Below are positions 34,535-46,580 of a stretch of 64,000 nt of DNA, one piece after another. Each line of letters begins with the position of its first letter. Within the stretch, counting starts at the first letter, position 1. A program made the position numbers and the translations under genes. The notes below the pieces were generated by a model. It was not told where the DNA came from, did not search any database, and saw only the letters and a list, made by a program, of their open reading frames with translations. The stretch comes from Papilionanthe hookeriana x Papilionanthe teres (taxonomy: Eukaryota > Streptophyta > Magnoliopsida > Asparagales > Orchidaceae), in NCBI GenBank assembly GCA_022702705.1, contig CM040428.1, positions 95,614,805-95,678,804 of the forward strand, given 5' to 3'.

Positions 34535-37500
34535 TGTCGTTTTGGTGTTTAATTTAATATAATATACACGATTTTAGAAAATATTATTCTAATTTAAAAA
34601 TAAAAAATCAAAACGATCTCATATACGCAATAGTTTAAATAAACGAGCAACATTACAAGCTATGCATCTATCCTAAATAATGGACACATTACTTTGTGAT
34701 GAGGCTCATTTAAAGAAACTAAGAAATCTATCACATCTGTTTAGAATACAAATCATTTATGTTGAATGATAGATTCCTATATCTAATATACGAGATTAGA
34801 TATGGTTTATATTACGTGGGTTCTTAAATTTCCATTTAAGGGCAAGCCCTTATAGTTAATTGCATCTTAAATGACCAAAGACACCTAAGAAAACTCTCGA
34901 TATGGATCAGGAAATATTGCCTTTAAGAATTCAATGTGTAGGATTTTCAAGGTCAGAGAATAGGAAATTTAAGTGGAAAAGGTGCAAATTTGGAACAGTT
35001 GCTTTTGGAATTCAAAGGAAGAAAGCTATGGGATGTCACAGATCTTAAAGAGAACCTCGGTAACTTACTAAACTATCATATGGTTTGAATTTAATTTAGG
35101 AGAGATATTATTTAATGTTTCATGCTGCCAATTTTATTATTTAGGGCTTACATTTTCATAAAACCAATTATGCAAATATCTTAGAAGATAATTGGATTTA
35201 TGTCGTACCGAACAATAACCTCAGAGTCATAAGATGAGTTAGGGCTTATATTGCACAGTGTGAAATAGACTAAGAGATTAGGGGAGGGTTTATGAAGTAC
35301 TAGATGAACTACCTCAAAGTCCTATTTCTAATTATTTATTACTAAGGAGGTTAGTTATTGTAGATCTGTTTGCTCTCTCGAAGATGTTCCTCTACATGAC
35401 TCGTCTTGCTGTCCATGGTGTATGCTCCAAGCTCCTTGTTATAGCAGGTTCAAATTTAGAAGTGTCAAATTAAGGATGTCGGGAAAAGTATTAGGTTTAG
35501 AGTTCAAGTTTTGTTATAGTTGTCAAATTATTTATATGTCTTATTAGTGGGAATTTAAGTTGATTAGAGTGAAACTGATTAGGACCCCACAATTCCCTAA
35601 TTCCAGCACCTCTATTTTCTTCGGATTCACTTAGTCCTGATGAATTTATCAAACTCAACTAAATGAATTAAATAAGTTCATCTTGACTTGGGGAAATCTC
35701 ATTAGCAGCCATAGGTTGCCTCATCCGAGGGATTCCCGATTATCCAAAGAGAAATATCAATGTTGTCTTATCTTGTTGTTGTTGTGAATTATTTTTTTTA
35801 ATTAAGTCTTGGTTTAACATACAAGCTGACGGAATTTGCAGAAAATGAAAATTACTGGAAAGTAAAGTGCAGTAAAGAAAAGTACTGTAAATAAACTATA
35901 AAAGTGTACCAATCCTCTTCTCGCATTCCAGCTGAAATGACAGTATTTGCAGTACATATGTATAATCTTATAGGGAATTAAAATATGTTGCATGTAGGGA
36001 AAGCAGGCGTGTGCCTACCGAGCCCTAAAGCATAAGTTGGTGGGGTCCTGTTCATTTGTGTAATGGATGGTTTAGTTGTCCTCCAAGATATCCAAAAGAC
36101 TATAAAAGTAATCGGGATATGACCCTAAACGACTTTCAAGACCCATTTGAATCATCACGAGTTCCTTTGAACTTTTTATTTTGCTAAATCATTCATCCAT
36201 TACAAAGTGAGGTTTAATGAGTGTGTTATAACCATATGCTCAGTAAACCTTAATGTATTAATTATCTCATGAGCGGGTAACCTATTACTCGATATTTCAT
36301 TTTATAAATTATGTGTTTACGTATAAATTGACTTGTTAAGAAATTTAGCCAATTAATTTAAAATTGGGCTAGTAATGTTTTCAGAATATTCATGATCAAT
36401 TTTTTTTTCTTCTCTAAACCTCATTAATCAAAATTTTTATTTAAGCTTAGTTCACTACTAAGCCCTTAAGAATTATGGGTAAATTTGTAAGTATAGGAAC
36501 ATTAAATTAAATGTCACTTAATCTTTATCCATGATTGTATTATCATAAAAAACATTAGCTAGGGGTCTAAAATTATTGAATTATTATATTCCAAAAATCA
36601 AAACCCTCACCTTAGAATCATTTAGTTTAATCAATTTCCAAATTACCATAATTAGAGTAAAATTATAATTTATACTCTTATTATGGAGAGGTGAGATTGG
36701 TTTCTATCTTTCAACCACTTATATTTTAATCATCTAACAATGTTAATTAAAATCATTTATTACCCATTCAATCCCTTTTATTAAACCTAAATATTAATTT
36801 AAAGCTTAAATTCCATAATTACCATTTTGTCCCTTTGGGGCCTGTCAGTTCATAATTCATTAAATTCAACTTAAATGACTTTGGAATTTTCATGTTACCT
36901 AATTAATGGGTCAATTAAAATATTAGAGGAGAAAATTTGATTTTTGTATTTTTATTTTATTTTTATAATTATTTTAATGCAAAATAGGTGTTTTTGATGT
37001 TATTTCATTAGCTTAGCCAAAACAAAATCATCTATTCTTCAGAAAATTGTTGGAGGTTTACTTATGTAAGAGGACAATTTATGTTAATTTTCATGATTTT
37101 TTAAGTTTTATTTTAATTATTATATTTGTTTGTTTATTTTGAGTATTAATTAAATATGAAATATTATTATGTTGAAAATTAGGGTTTATATTTTTCATAA
37201 ATCTCTCTGAGTTCGGAGAACCCAGAGAAGTAAATTTTACAATTTTATGATTTTTTTATTTACTATAATTATAATAGTACAAAATTAGGGAAAATACATT
37301 TTTAGCCCTTTAAAAATTCATAACTTTGTTTTAAAAATTAGAAAAATTATTTTAATCATTCCCAAGTGACCATAGAATCAAATATAATATTTTTGTGTAT
37401 TTTTAAACATTTAGGTTTTTTTATGATTTTTAATTATTTTTAAATATTTTTAATTATTTAAAAAAGATATATCCTAAAAATAAAATGTTTATTTTAATTT

Positions 37501-37975
37501 CAATTTTGTTTTTCTTGAGTCCCTGTAGTCACTAGGAACTCCCAAAACCATTTTTATAATTTTCATAGTCATATTTTATTTATTATAATTATTTTTATGT
37601 CAAAAGTTTTATTTTACTTAGAAAGTTCATTTTAGTGATTAAATCAATTCCAATTGACTTCAAATTTTTATGGGATTTTAACTTGAATATTATTATAGTG
37701 TGGAATTTTTTTTGTAATTTTCCTTTTATATTTTATTTATTTTATTTCTTAAGGGTTTTAATGAGTTAATTACAATTAGTCCCATTATTAATTAGTTTAA
37801 TCTATTTTAAATTTTTCTTAGGGTTCTCTAACCATGGTGACCAACAAAACCAATTTTGTATTTTTTTATTTATATTTTAATTATAATAAATTTTAACTTA
37901 GAACATATGGGTTAAACTTGAAAATTAGAGATCTCTGGCTAGAGATGTCTGATCCTAGTTCTCTTTACTTCCTAA
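34535..37975 (-). repeat. Tat-B: partial Tat LTR
   Basis: Starts TGTCG and aligns with the first ~3.4 kb of the Tat-A LTR, in the same orientation, including the dyad at 34836-34855 and the GATTCACTTAGTCC-type block near 35625. No primer site lies on its left, so it could be the 3' LTR of the element whose internal part is Tat-C. The right edge, where Athila-2 begins, is uncertain by about 30 bp. Confidence 0.78.
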
Positions 37976-39846
37976 TGAAAAACTGATAAAATTTATGCTT
38001 TTTGTAATCCAATTAAACTTATATTTTCGATATAAAATATTCTTTTTTACAACAATGCCAAAAACTTGATTCTAATGTAAATAAGAATGTAACAATGATA
38101 TTTTAATCTAGGGATTCTATGCAAGTATACATATCATTATCAAGTAATATAGGACACTCTGATTAAGCCGCAAAATATCGATCCCATAGGGTAAATTTAT
38201 GGTTGTTAAAAGATAAAAAGGTTTTTAGAACACAAGTTCTATTTAGAAAAATAAACTTATTTAAACAATTTCAGATAACAACAAACTTTTAAAATACGAT
38301 TCTTTTTGGTATTTTCTTAAATTATAAAATAAAGTGAACAATTATCTAACTATAGCAAGATTTTTGTAAGATTTAAAGAAGTATAATGGAACTATCTTTT
38401 TCCTTATTATGAATAAGTAATAAGTAAAGAAATTCTGTTGTAGAAGTAATCAAAATGAGTTATGCCAAATAAAAGAATTTTATTCTTTACCTTTACTAGA
38501 GATGCTATAAAGAACATTGGCTAGTTTAAAGTTTGAATAGTTCTAAAGATGGGTTAGGTAAGCAAGACAATACCCTCACTCTAGAGTTTCCTCCTTTCCC
38601 TCCACCTGGGGGCTAACTCTTGCATAAAAACCTAAAATAATAAACCAAATTAGGGGTTTTATTCATTTAACCTAAAGTCTCTAACTCGACACCCATCACA
38701 GTTTATTTCCCTATTTATTTTCTCGAGATTGTATGTATTTCTTTCTCAAACAAACAATCCCATGTGATTCCTACCTATTTTTCGTTGAGACAATACCTAC
38801 TAGGATCTTACATGTTCTCACAACAAATGTTAACATCATGATTGGTCAAACCAAGAAGTAAATGAAGTGCAAGGATTGAATCAACACAACTTCCTCCAAC
38901 ATTAAAAATCAATACTTGCACAACTTTCATCCATCACTTAAATACTTTCATTTTAAGGAAAAAGGTAAAGAAGACTACTTAGAATTCATGGAGAAAACAC
39001 AACCACAAATAGTTCTAAAAGTAGAAACCATGTAAAGAACAATATAAGTATCAATTAAAACTAAATGAAGTACAAAGATAAAAACTTATCTCAAATTCCT
39101 TACCACCAAACACTTCAAGTTCATTTGAATCTCTTTCTTTCTCTTACAAGCCTACCTTGGACTAGTCGCCCAACCCAAGTGGGTTTAAATCTCTCTACAC
39201 AATAGAATTTTACTTAGGAATCCCTACTCACTCTCTCTTTCACTAAGAAGGAGAAAAGTGCTACGAAACCCTAAGTAAGAATCTTACTACTTCTTACTTA
39301 ACTACTATCTACAAACTCTAACTTTCCTCTCTCTAAAAGAACACAATACACATGCACACTTATCTTCAAGTTCCTCTTTTATATTTTCTTCGAAAGTTGC
39401 CTTGGTGTCTCTTCAAAATGTGTCCATATTCAATGAATCTAATCAAGAGATGCATCCTTTCAAATGAGATTTGAATGTTTTTTGGTGCCCTTGATCAGTT
39501 ACTCATGTCTGTACTAAAGGGTGCCTCAAACGCCTCTTCAAAATTCACCAAAATTCCTTGAAATTCCAAGGTAACTACCCTATGCTTAAGCGCGGGGCCT
39601 CTAATGCTATGGCACAACCTTCTCTGTCTGCTGGTGTTTAGGCGCCAGATCTGGGCGCTTAGGCACCCCTGTTCATTTTAACACCTTTATTTTTCTCCAA
39701 ATTTTATCATTTTTCACTCCTTTTAACATATTTAGTTCATTTAATTGTACCAAAAAAAACACACAAATACCTTCCATTAAAGTGCAATATCATCAAAAAT
39801 AGGTATAAAAATGTGTATAAAAATAATATATATTTCAAATATATCG
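37975..39846 (-). repeat. Athila-2 3' LTR (family 2), about 1.87 kb
   Basis: Aligned with the 5' LTR 49408-51295 over its length. It ends ATATCG at 39845-39846 and is followed by the polypurine tract. It has a TTAG-core GC dyad cluster at 39584-39670, the conserved box at 39770-39794 and a TATA-like AATATAAAAG (minus) at 39376-39385. A primer-site relic lies inside near 38046-38063. The left edge is approximate. Confidence 0.83.
39584..39670. repeat. GC-rich dyad cluster in Athila-2 3' LTR
   Basis: TGCTTAAGCGCGG, TTTAGGCGCCAG and GGGCGCTTAGGCACC. The 5' LTR has the matching cluster at 51030-51113. Internal clusters of the same core type lie at 42732-42825 and 43812-43850. Confidence 0.65.
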
Positions 39847-39862
39847 AATTCCCCCAAACTTA
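39847..39862 (-). promoter_or_regulatory. Polypurine tract of Athila-2
   Basis: The minus strand reads TAAGTTTGGGGGAATT directly upstream of the 3' LTR. This is the usual Athila plus-strand priming tract. Confidence 0.85.
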
Positions 39863-41196
39863 AAATGATACTTGTCCTCAAGTGACACTACAATATTTCA
39901 AAACCAACATAAGCAAATTATGTGAATGAGTTTCTTTAGGAGATTCTAAATTTTTTTTTCTAGAATTGTAGTGTTCAAATTTAGAAAAAACATTAGTGAA
40001 TGAGACTAATTTAAAGTTTAGAAATTTTCTAAAGTAAAGAAGTATGAAAATATGAGCTCCTGTCTAATTCAAAAATACTTGTAGATTTTTTAAATATAGA
40101 GTTTAGTCATTCTATCTTCTTTACTTTAAAATTTTCATTAAAAATACTTATACTTACTTTATTATATCCTTAAGTTTAGGAGTTTTTTGAAATCTTATGC
40201 ATTAAAAAGATCAGATGTACTAGTTTTTGATTAGGAACTAATTCTTAAGCTTCTCCTCTCTTTTTTTTTCTGGCAAAGATTACTATATCTGGATAAGCCT
40301 TTAATAATTTTGAGTTGCACTCTTCCTTTCCTGCAAAGGTCTGATATTAATCCTTTACTTAAAAATATAATAATAGTTTAGAAAAATATTTTTAATGAAA
40401 GAAATTTAAGTATTGAAAATAAAAGTTATGTTTTTCAAAAATACAATATCTCTTACTAAAAGATAGTTACACCATATTTAACATGTCATCACTAAGAAAA
40501 AATTAACTTGAAAATTTTCTTCATCACTATAAAGTTTTAACCAAATTCTCTTACACATTTTTATATTCAAATTTTTTTACCCTAATATAACTTCATACAC
40601 ATAATAATTTTTGAAATAAAAATCAAATTTCTTTGTAGTATATTTGAGAACAAATAATTTTCAAGTTTTGAAAATTGATTTTTCGTACCCCCCCCAAACA
40701 TAAATTTTTATAAAGATTAAACATTTTAGCATATCATATATAAAGACAGGAATAAAAAATTAAAACATTATGCTCATAGAAATTTTCATATCCTATGTAT
40801 AATAGTACAAAAAATTAAAAACATGAGGCAAAATGATCAAATTTTATTTTGAGTTTTTAGCATATATGAGATTCAAAAGTCTTCTATGCTGTAGAGGCTA
40901 ACATAAAAGCAAATCACAAAAGCTAACATAATATCACAACTGCAACAGAAAGAAAATTCATGGTAGTAAATTGAAACTTAAACATAAAATTTTAAATGAA
41001 TGTTACTTCTATTCTAAACTTCCTAAAGCAGTAGGAGTAAGTTCAACAAAACTAACAAAGTACAATTAAAATAACAAAGTTCACATACTTACTACCACAT
41101 CAACATCACATAAATATACATAACAACAAACAACAACAATGTTCACTACAACCACGAATAACAACACACTTAATTGACCATACATCACCACAATTA
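39863..41196. other. Athila-2 3' untranslated region
   Basis: About 1.3 kb of AT-rich sequence with no open frame or motif I recognise, between the 3' ORF stop and the polypurine tract. A run of C at 40689-40696 is a simple-sequence feature. Confidence 0.55.
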
Positions 41197-42357
41197 AAAG
41201 TTTAAACTAAACACAACATAACCCAATCTCTGCTCATCATTGTCATCATCGTCATCTTCTTCATCTTCATCTTCATCATCCCAACAACTACCAGAATCAA
41301 AATGAGGGTACCGTGGATATGAAGCAAATACCACACTCTGATCACCTCAAATGATTTTCTACATAGATGTGTTGTTTTTCTCTTCATAATAACTTTGTCT
41401 CCATAAATAGGAATCAATATGATCAACATAGCGTTCAATATTTGATAACTTATCTGTACCATAATCAATGTTTTCCATCATCCTTGTTGAGTTTGAGAAA
41501 CATGAATAGATCTACCACGAGATGTAGAAGCATGGGACGTAGAAGCACCAGAACTTCCATAAAATCTCCCTTCCAGCCAAAAATTGAATGATCGAAATAA
41601 GACTTCACTAGTAGTGGGCTTTAGAGGTTGAAGAATCTCCTCCCAACTATCAAATCTAACACCAGCTTGCTAACATAAAGAAAAGATTAAGGATGCGAAT
41701 CCCAAACCTGTAGTTGTGGCAGCTCTGGCAAAACTGTTGATAAGTGATAAATGAGAGATCCAATATTAATCGGCTTACATTATTGAATGAAGTAGTTCAA
41801 TGTAGCCCTCTATCTGTTCACGTCACTAACATGATTTGTGCGGAGTAGACGAGCAGAAATAAAATAATGCCATGCTTTCGCTGTGGCATTCATCTTCGAC
41901 GTAAGAAAATTTTCCCTTCTATCACTGGTAATCTTCCATAGACCTCTTCCAGCATTTAACGAATAAATAACCTCATCTAACTCCTCCTCAGTAGGATTGT
42001 AATTAGAATTAAAACACAAAGTTTCTGTAGGCAGTTGGTAAAAAAAATTGATTACCTCTAGTGAAAATGCTACTGTCTTCCCTCTAATCATCACCAGATC
42101 GTCCTCTAATTTAGAGAGATTGGCATAAAACTTCCTAACCACAAAATTCACCGCAACACAGAGAAAAAGTAGAAGCGATCCCACTATCGGTGGATAGTCA
42201 AGTCTTCTACTTCTCTGTTCGGATCCTTAAAACAACGTTCAAGAATTAACTTCCTAGATTGCAGTGCATCAGTATATCTATCTTGATCCTTAGAACTCAC
42301 AAAATTGCTTAAATCGAAAGTGGCCTTCCCCTTGCTCCTTTTCATCCTTGGTGCCAT
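41197..42357 (-). pseudogene. Athila-2 3' ORF (env-position, PF20167-like), broken
   Basis: From the ATG at 42357: MAPRMKRSKGKATFDLSNFV, DRYTDALQSRKLILERCF, then a frameshift. In the open frame 41810-42184 come VRKFYANLSKLEDD, RGKTVAFSLEVINFFYQLP, LWKITSDRRENFL and AKAWHYFISARLLRTNHV. These match the PF20167-like pattern and align with the Athila-1 3' ORF. The C-terminus, in yet another frame, ends in a run of Asp/Glu from the trinucleotide repeat at 41235-41281, with the stop near 41197. Possible 5' splice context: a pyrimidine-rich TTTTTAG lies just before the ATG. The open frame 41202-41468 is the wrong frame of this tail. Confidence 0.75.
41235..41281. repeat. TCA/TTC trinucleotide microsatellite coding an acidic tail
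   Basis: Interrupted TCATCT/TTC repeats. On the minus strand they encode a continuous Asp/Glu run near the C-terminus of the 3' ORF. Confidence 0.8.
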
Positions 42358-42616
42358 TTCTAAAAATTAACAAACATTAATAATAAATTCCAAAATCAAC
42401 CCTAACTCATTTACTCTAACTTCTAAAATCTTAAACTCATTTTTCCATGTAAAATTCATCAATTTTCATCAAAATTTCACCATGAATTGTAAATTTTAGA
42501 TTTTCCATAATGCACTCCAAATCCATGGTGAAAATAAAAATTTTAACATAAAAGAGATGCTCCAACATTGAAAAGAAGAAATCTAACAAATTTGGCTCAA
42601 ATCCACCAAGTATTCT

Positions 42617-42626
42617 TTACTTATAG
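42617..42626 (-). promoter_or_regulatory. TATA-like site upstream of Athila-2 3' ORF
   Basis: The minus strand reads CTATAAGTAA about 260 bp before the 3' ORF ATG and about 110 bp downstream of the GC dyad cluster 42732-42825. It is a weak match. Confidence 0.4.
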
Positions 42627-42731
42627 TGATGCCCTAAGTGTAAAACCACGAACTATTGCGAAAGAAGAAGATAAAATAGGTAGAAAATGGTGGTTTTCGG
42701 CACATAAAATTGTCATGAACTAGTTTTCGTG

Positions 42732-42825
42732 AGCCGGTGCTTAAGCGTGACAAGTTCGGCGCTTAGGCGCCAAGCTCTCGAGTTTGCCTGCAGCTAAGCA
42801 CGGGATTTTGGCGCTTAGGCACCAG
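42732..42825. repeat. GC-rich dyad cluster inside Athila-2, upstream of 3' ORF
   Basis: GAGCCGGTGCTTAAGCG, CGGCGCTTAGGCGCC and TGGCGCTTAGGCACC. It shares the TTAG core with the Athila-2 LTR clusters, not with families 1 or 3. Confidence 0.65.
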
Positions 42826-43140
42826 TGAACAAATTTTGATAATTCCAAATTTTGATTCAAATGCATCTTTGTAAATCAACCTCCTTGACATGGTCTTAAA
42901 AATTCATAATAACAATTTTATTCCCCTTTTTCTCTGTTCATTCTAAAAAATTCTCAAATTTTCACAACTTAGATTCGATCACAATAACACGAATATTTTC
43001 ACACAATTAAAACACTTTAATTAACATGCTCAACAAATACAAACACAAATCACATATCTAATCTCCATCCAAAAAGTTTTGGATGAGATAACTTATAAAT
43101 TCATCACATTACAAATCAAACTTACATAAACACTTAAAAC

Positions 43141-43175
43141 AAATAAACAAAAACAAACAAGCAAACAAACTAAAC
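43141..43175. repeat. (CAAA)-type microsatellite
   Basis: Imperfect AAAC/CAAA repeats in the spacer between the two 3' coding relics. Confidence 0.7.
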
Positions 43176-43179
43176 ATAG

Positions 43180-43600
43180 AACTTAATTCCATTCTCCATT
43201 AGGTGGAACATATCCATAGCCTTCATTTGTTCCTTTTAAACCATTTGACACATATATTTGATAAAATGGACGGTGATGACAATGTCCTCTTCAACCAATA
43301 TGGTAGAATCCTGTTCAATCCACTTGTTTTTCAGATACATCTTCTTGTCTGCTTCTTCAATATAACTTGAATGACTAAATTACATTTTGAGTTACCAACC
43401 AATATGCATTAAATGTGCGTTAGTTTCATTTACCTTTAGCTTAATTAAAGCCACATCAGTCTCAATTTTGTAATATTCTCTGATATACCTTCAATACTAA
43501 CGGCTAGGAATCCATTATATAATTCATGCGCTCTTTGACTTACAGAATTCTTCTTAATGGCTTCATCCTTCTTCTTCAATTCATTGTCTTTACTAACTTA
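43180..43600 (-). pseudogene. Unrecognised coding relic between Athila-2 integrase and 3' ORF
   Basis: The minus strand reads, with one frameshift, NELKKKDEAIKKN, QRAHELYNGFLAVSIEGISE, then KIETDVALIKLKVNETNAHL. Further on, in another frame, is LKGTNEGYGYVPPNGEWN before a stop near 43180. The first part looks helical or coiled-coil. A TATA box (43685-43694) and a GC dyad cluster (43812-43850) precede it. I do not recognise the family; it could be a split part of the 3' ORF or a captured sequence. The plus-strand frame 43526-43744 is a shadow. Confidence 0.4.
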
Positions 43601-43684
43601 TCACTTCTTACAACTCAAATCTCTCTTGTCTTAGAATTTAGAATGAAAATTTTGAAAGGGACAAATATTCTCTTCATTTCCATG

Positions 43685-43694
43685 CTATTTATAG
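43685..43694 (-). promoter_or_regulatory. TATA box inside Athila-2
   Basis: The minus strand reads CTATAAATAG, a consensus plant TATA box, about 117 bp downstream of the GC dyad cluster 43812-43850 and about 90 bp before the coding relic. The LTRs have the same arrangement of GC cluster then TATA. Confidence 0.55.
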
Positions 43695-43811
43695 ACTTTA
43701 GTAGAGCCTACACCCACTTCCCATGTCTAAAATTCACCAAATAACGTTCAAAGGAAACTTTTACATGTTTAATTCTTCTAGAACATCATTTAGGCACATT
43801 TTTATAACTCT

Positions 43812-43850
43812 GATGCTTAAGCGCCAAATTTGGGCACTTAGGCGCTAGTG
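43812..43850. repeat. GC-rich dyad cluster inside Athila-2, downstream of integrase
   Basis: TGATGCTTAAGCGCC and GGGCACTTAGGCGCTAG, of the family-2 core type. Together with 42732-42825 it brackets the coding relic 43180-43600. Confidence 0.6.
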
Positions 43851-44100
43851 CTCATTTTATCCTAGGTCAGCATAACATCCAAATACTCATTCTAACGCAT
43901 CAAGTACATCATATAACGTCTTAAATTTATCACCAAAGGTTCAAAATACTACCCCAATTCTTTAAAACAAACACAAAAACATAACATTCAAAACAAAAGG
44001 ATATCGATAACTAAGAGGTTGCCTCCCACAGAACGCTTGGTTTTACGTCATCAGCACTTTTTAGGGTTTTATTATCTTTAATATCCACAGCTTCATAGAG

Positions 44101-45100
44101 TTAAAATATTATCACAATGAATAAGCCCATCCACCTAGACTTATGTTTTCCTAAAAATAACCTCAATCTTGCATTAGAAAGCAAAACTTGTTGTCCTGGC
44201 TCAAAATGTTTTAAAGAAATCTTCCGATCATGCCACATTTTCATCTTATCTTTATAAATCTTAGCATTCTCGTAAGATTTATTCCTTATTTTTTCCAACT
44301 CATTTAATTGCAATAATCTCTTTTTACCAGCATCCTTAAAAATATAATTAATTTCCTTAATAGAAAAATAAGCTTTATATTCAAGTTCCACTAGTAAATG
44401 ACAAGCTTTCCCATAAATTATCCTGAATAGTGACATTCTTATAAGAGTTCTATATGCAGTTATATAAGCCCACAAAGCAAAATCCAATTTGACTGACCAA
44501 TCCTTTCTTGTTGGATTTATAGATTTTTCTAAAATTCTTTTGATTTCTCAATTATATACTTTAGCCAAACGGCTTGTCTGAGGATGAGAAGCAGTTGAAA
44601 TTTGGTGATTGATACGATATTACTTCAAAAAATTTTCTATTACCACATTTTTGAAATGAATTCCCTAATCGGTTATGATAACTCTTGACATTCCAAAATT
44701 CACAAAATATATTCATTTTTAAGAACTCTGCAACACTTTGAGAATCATATTGAGGTAAAGCAATAGCTTCTATCCATTTAGACACATAGTCTATTGCTAA
44801 GAGTATATATAAATTTCTGAATGATGGTTTAAATGGTCCCATGAAATTTAATTCTTAAACGTCAAATATTTCATCACTCAAAATAAAATTGAGGGGCATC
44901 TCATTTCTTCTAGAAATATTTCCTACACGTTCACATTGATCACAAATTTTAATAAAAACATTAACACCTTTAAAGATAGTAGGCCAATAAAATCCAGATT
45001 GCAAGATTTTATAAGCTATTTTATCAACACCAAAATGTCCCCCAAAATTAGAATCTTGAAATTTTTGGATAACTTTAAAAGTCTCTTATAAATGCGCACA
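44101..45100 (-). pseudogene. pol: Athila-2 integrase, broken
   Basis: Positions 44561-44842 hold the core start (FMGPF-type MGPFKPSF, VSKWIEAIALPQYDSQSV), then a frameshift; the second Asp survives in VIITD-stop-GIHF near 44675. The third catalytic segment reads SHPQTSRLAKVYN near 44580, with Lys for the catalytic Glu as in Athila-1. Positions 44101-44487 hold the C-terminal part (ALWAYITAYRT, IYGKACHLLVELEYKAYF, KMWHDRKI, FEPGQQVLL) and end GKHKSRWMGLF, a GPY/F-like motif. The zinc-binding part lies near 44900-45080. Confidence 0.85.
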
Positions 45101-45349
45101 TCTTTAAATAATTAGATCCTTCCTCAGTTTATATAGAAATGAGTCATCCAAAAAAAAAGTATTAGCTTCAGATAAAAATTTCCTCTTTTGTTTGCGTGTT
45201 AGACCACAAGGTAAAATGTTACTAACAATAAAGTTCACAATATCTGCATATCATAGAACACACCATTAAGTAATATTGAAAAAAGTTTCATCTGTAAAAT
45301 GTTCATTTATTTCTTCTTCACGACAAACTGATTTCTCAGAGTTAGGCAT

Positions 45350-45900
45350 TGATAGATGACCAACAATTTGATTATCAGCTCCCTTTCTATCTGCTATTTC
45401 AAAGTCAAATTCTCACAAAAGTAGAATCCATCTTATCAGTCTTGGTTTTCCATCCTACTTTTTCATTAAATACTTAATAGCAGAATGATCTGTATGCTCC
45501 ACTCATTTAGCTCTAATTAAATATGTTCTGAATTTATCAAAGGCAAATACTATTACTAATAACTCTTTCTCAGTTGTAGTATATTTAATATGAGCTTCAT
45601 TAAGAGTTTTACTAGAATAGTAAATTACTTTGAAAAATTTATCATATTTCTGTCTCAAAACTTGCTCTGATAACATAATCACTTACATCATGCGTTATTT
45701 CAAATGGTTTTTTCCAATCTGGTGATACAATAACTTGTGCAGTGATTAATTTTTCTTTTAAAAGTTCAAAAGCCTTTTGGCAATCCTAATCAAAATTAAA
45801 AATCACATCTTTTTCGAGCAAATGACATAGTGGCTTAGCAATTTTTGATAAATCTTTAATATATCATCTGTAAAATCTAACATGTCCTAAAATACTTCAA
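45350..45900 (-). pseudogene. pol: Athila-2 RNase H, broken
   Basis: Aligned with Athila-1 3481-4030. LNEA and TTEKELL-type text near 45560-45620 and PDWKKPFE-type text near 45700-45730 are recognisable between stops. It belongs to the same pol chain between RT and integrase. Confidence 0.7.
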
Positions 45901-46580
45901 ATTTCCCTCACACTGATTGGGTGAGGTAAAATAGTGATCACTTGAATTTAGAAGGATCTACTTCCATACCATTTTCTGAAATGTGATGTCCTAAAACAAT
46001 TCCTCCTACTACAATAAACTGGCATTATTCTTAATTAACGACTAAATTTGTTTCTTCATAGAATTTAAGAACTCGTGATAACTATTCTAAACATGATTCA
46101 AATGAAGTTCCAAACATTGAAAACTTGTACATAAAAACTTCAATTTGTTTTTCATTTAAATCACAAAAAATATCCATCATACATCTTTGAAATGTAGAAA
46201 GGGCATTACATAAAGCAAAGGGCATTCTTCTAAAAGCAAAAGTACCATAAAGACTGGTAAACGTTATTTTCTCCTGATCCTCTAGAGCAATTTATATTTA
46301 GTGATAACCAGTATATCCATCCAGAAAGCAAAAGTATTTATGCCCAGCTAGTCTATCCAACAATTGATCCAGAAAGGGTAATGGAAAACGATCTTTCCTC
46401 ATGACAAGTTTTAATTTTAAATAATTAATACATGTTCTCCATCTTGTTACTTATCTTATTGATATTAGTTCATTCTAATCATTAACAGTTACATTTACTC
46501 CTCTTTCTTAGGAACACACTATATTGGACTAACCCTTGAACATCTGAAGTAGGATAGATAATCACAACATCTAACCACTT
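45901..46580 (-). pseudogene. pol: Athila-2 reverse transcriptase, catalytic motif lost
   Basis: The minus strand reads MPFALCNALSTFQRCMMDIF near 46150-46230. The motif usually FMDDFSVFG is FMYKFSMFG near 46115, so both Asp residues of the YxDD box are gone. Many stops. Homologous to Athila-1 4031-4740. Confidence 0.8.

Noticed and set aside
41367..41591. Plus-strand open frame of 74 codons
   Set aside because: Antisense to the 3' ORF of Athila-2, which aligns with the Athila-1 ORF on the minus strand.
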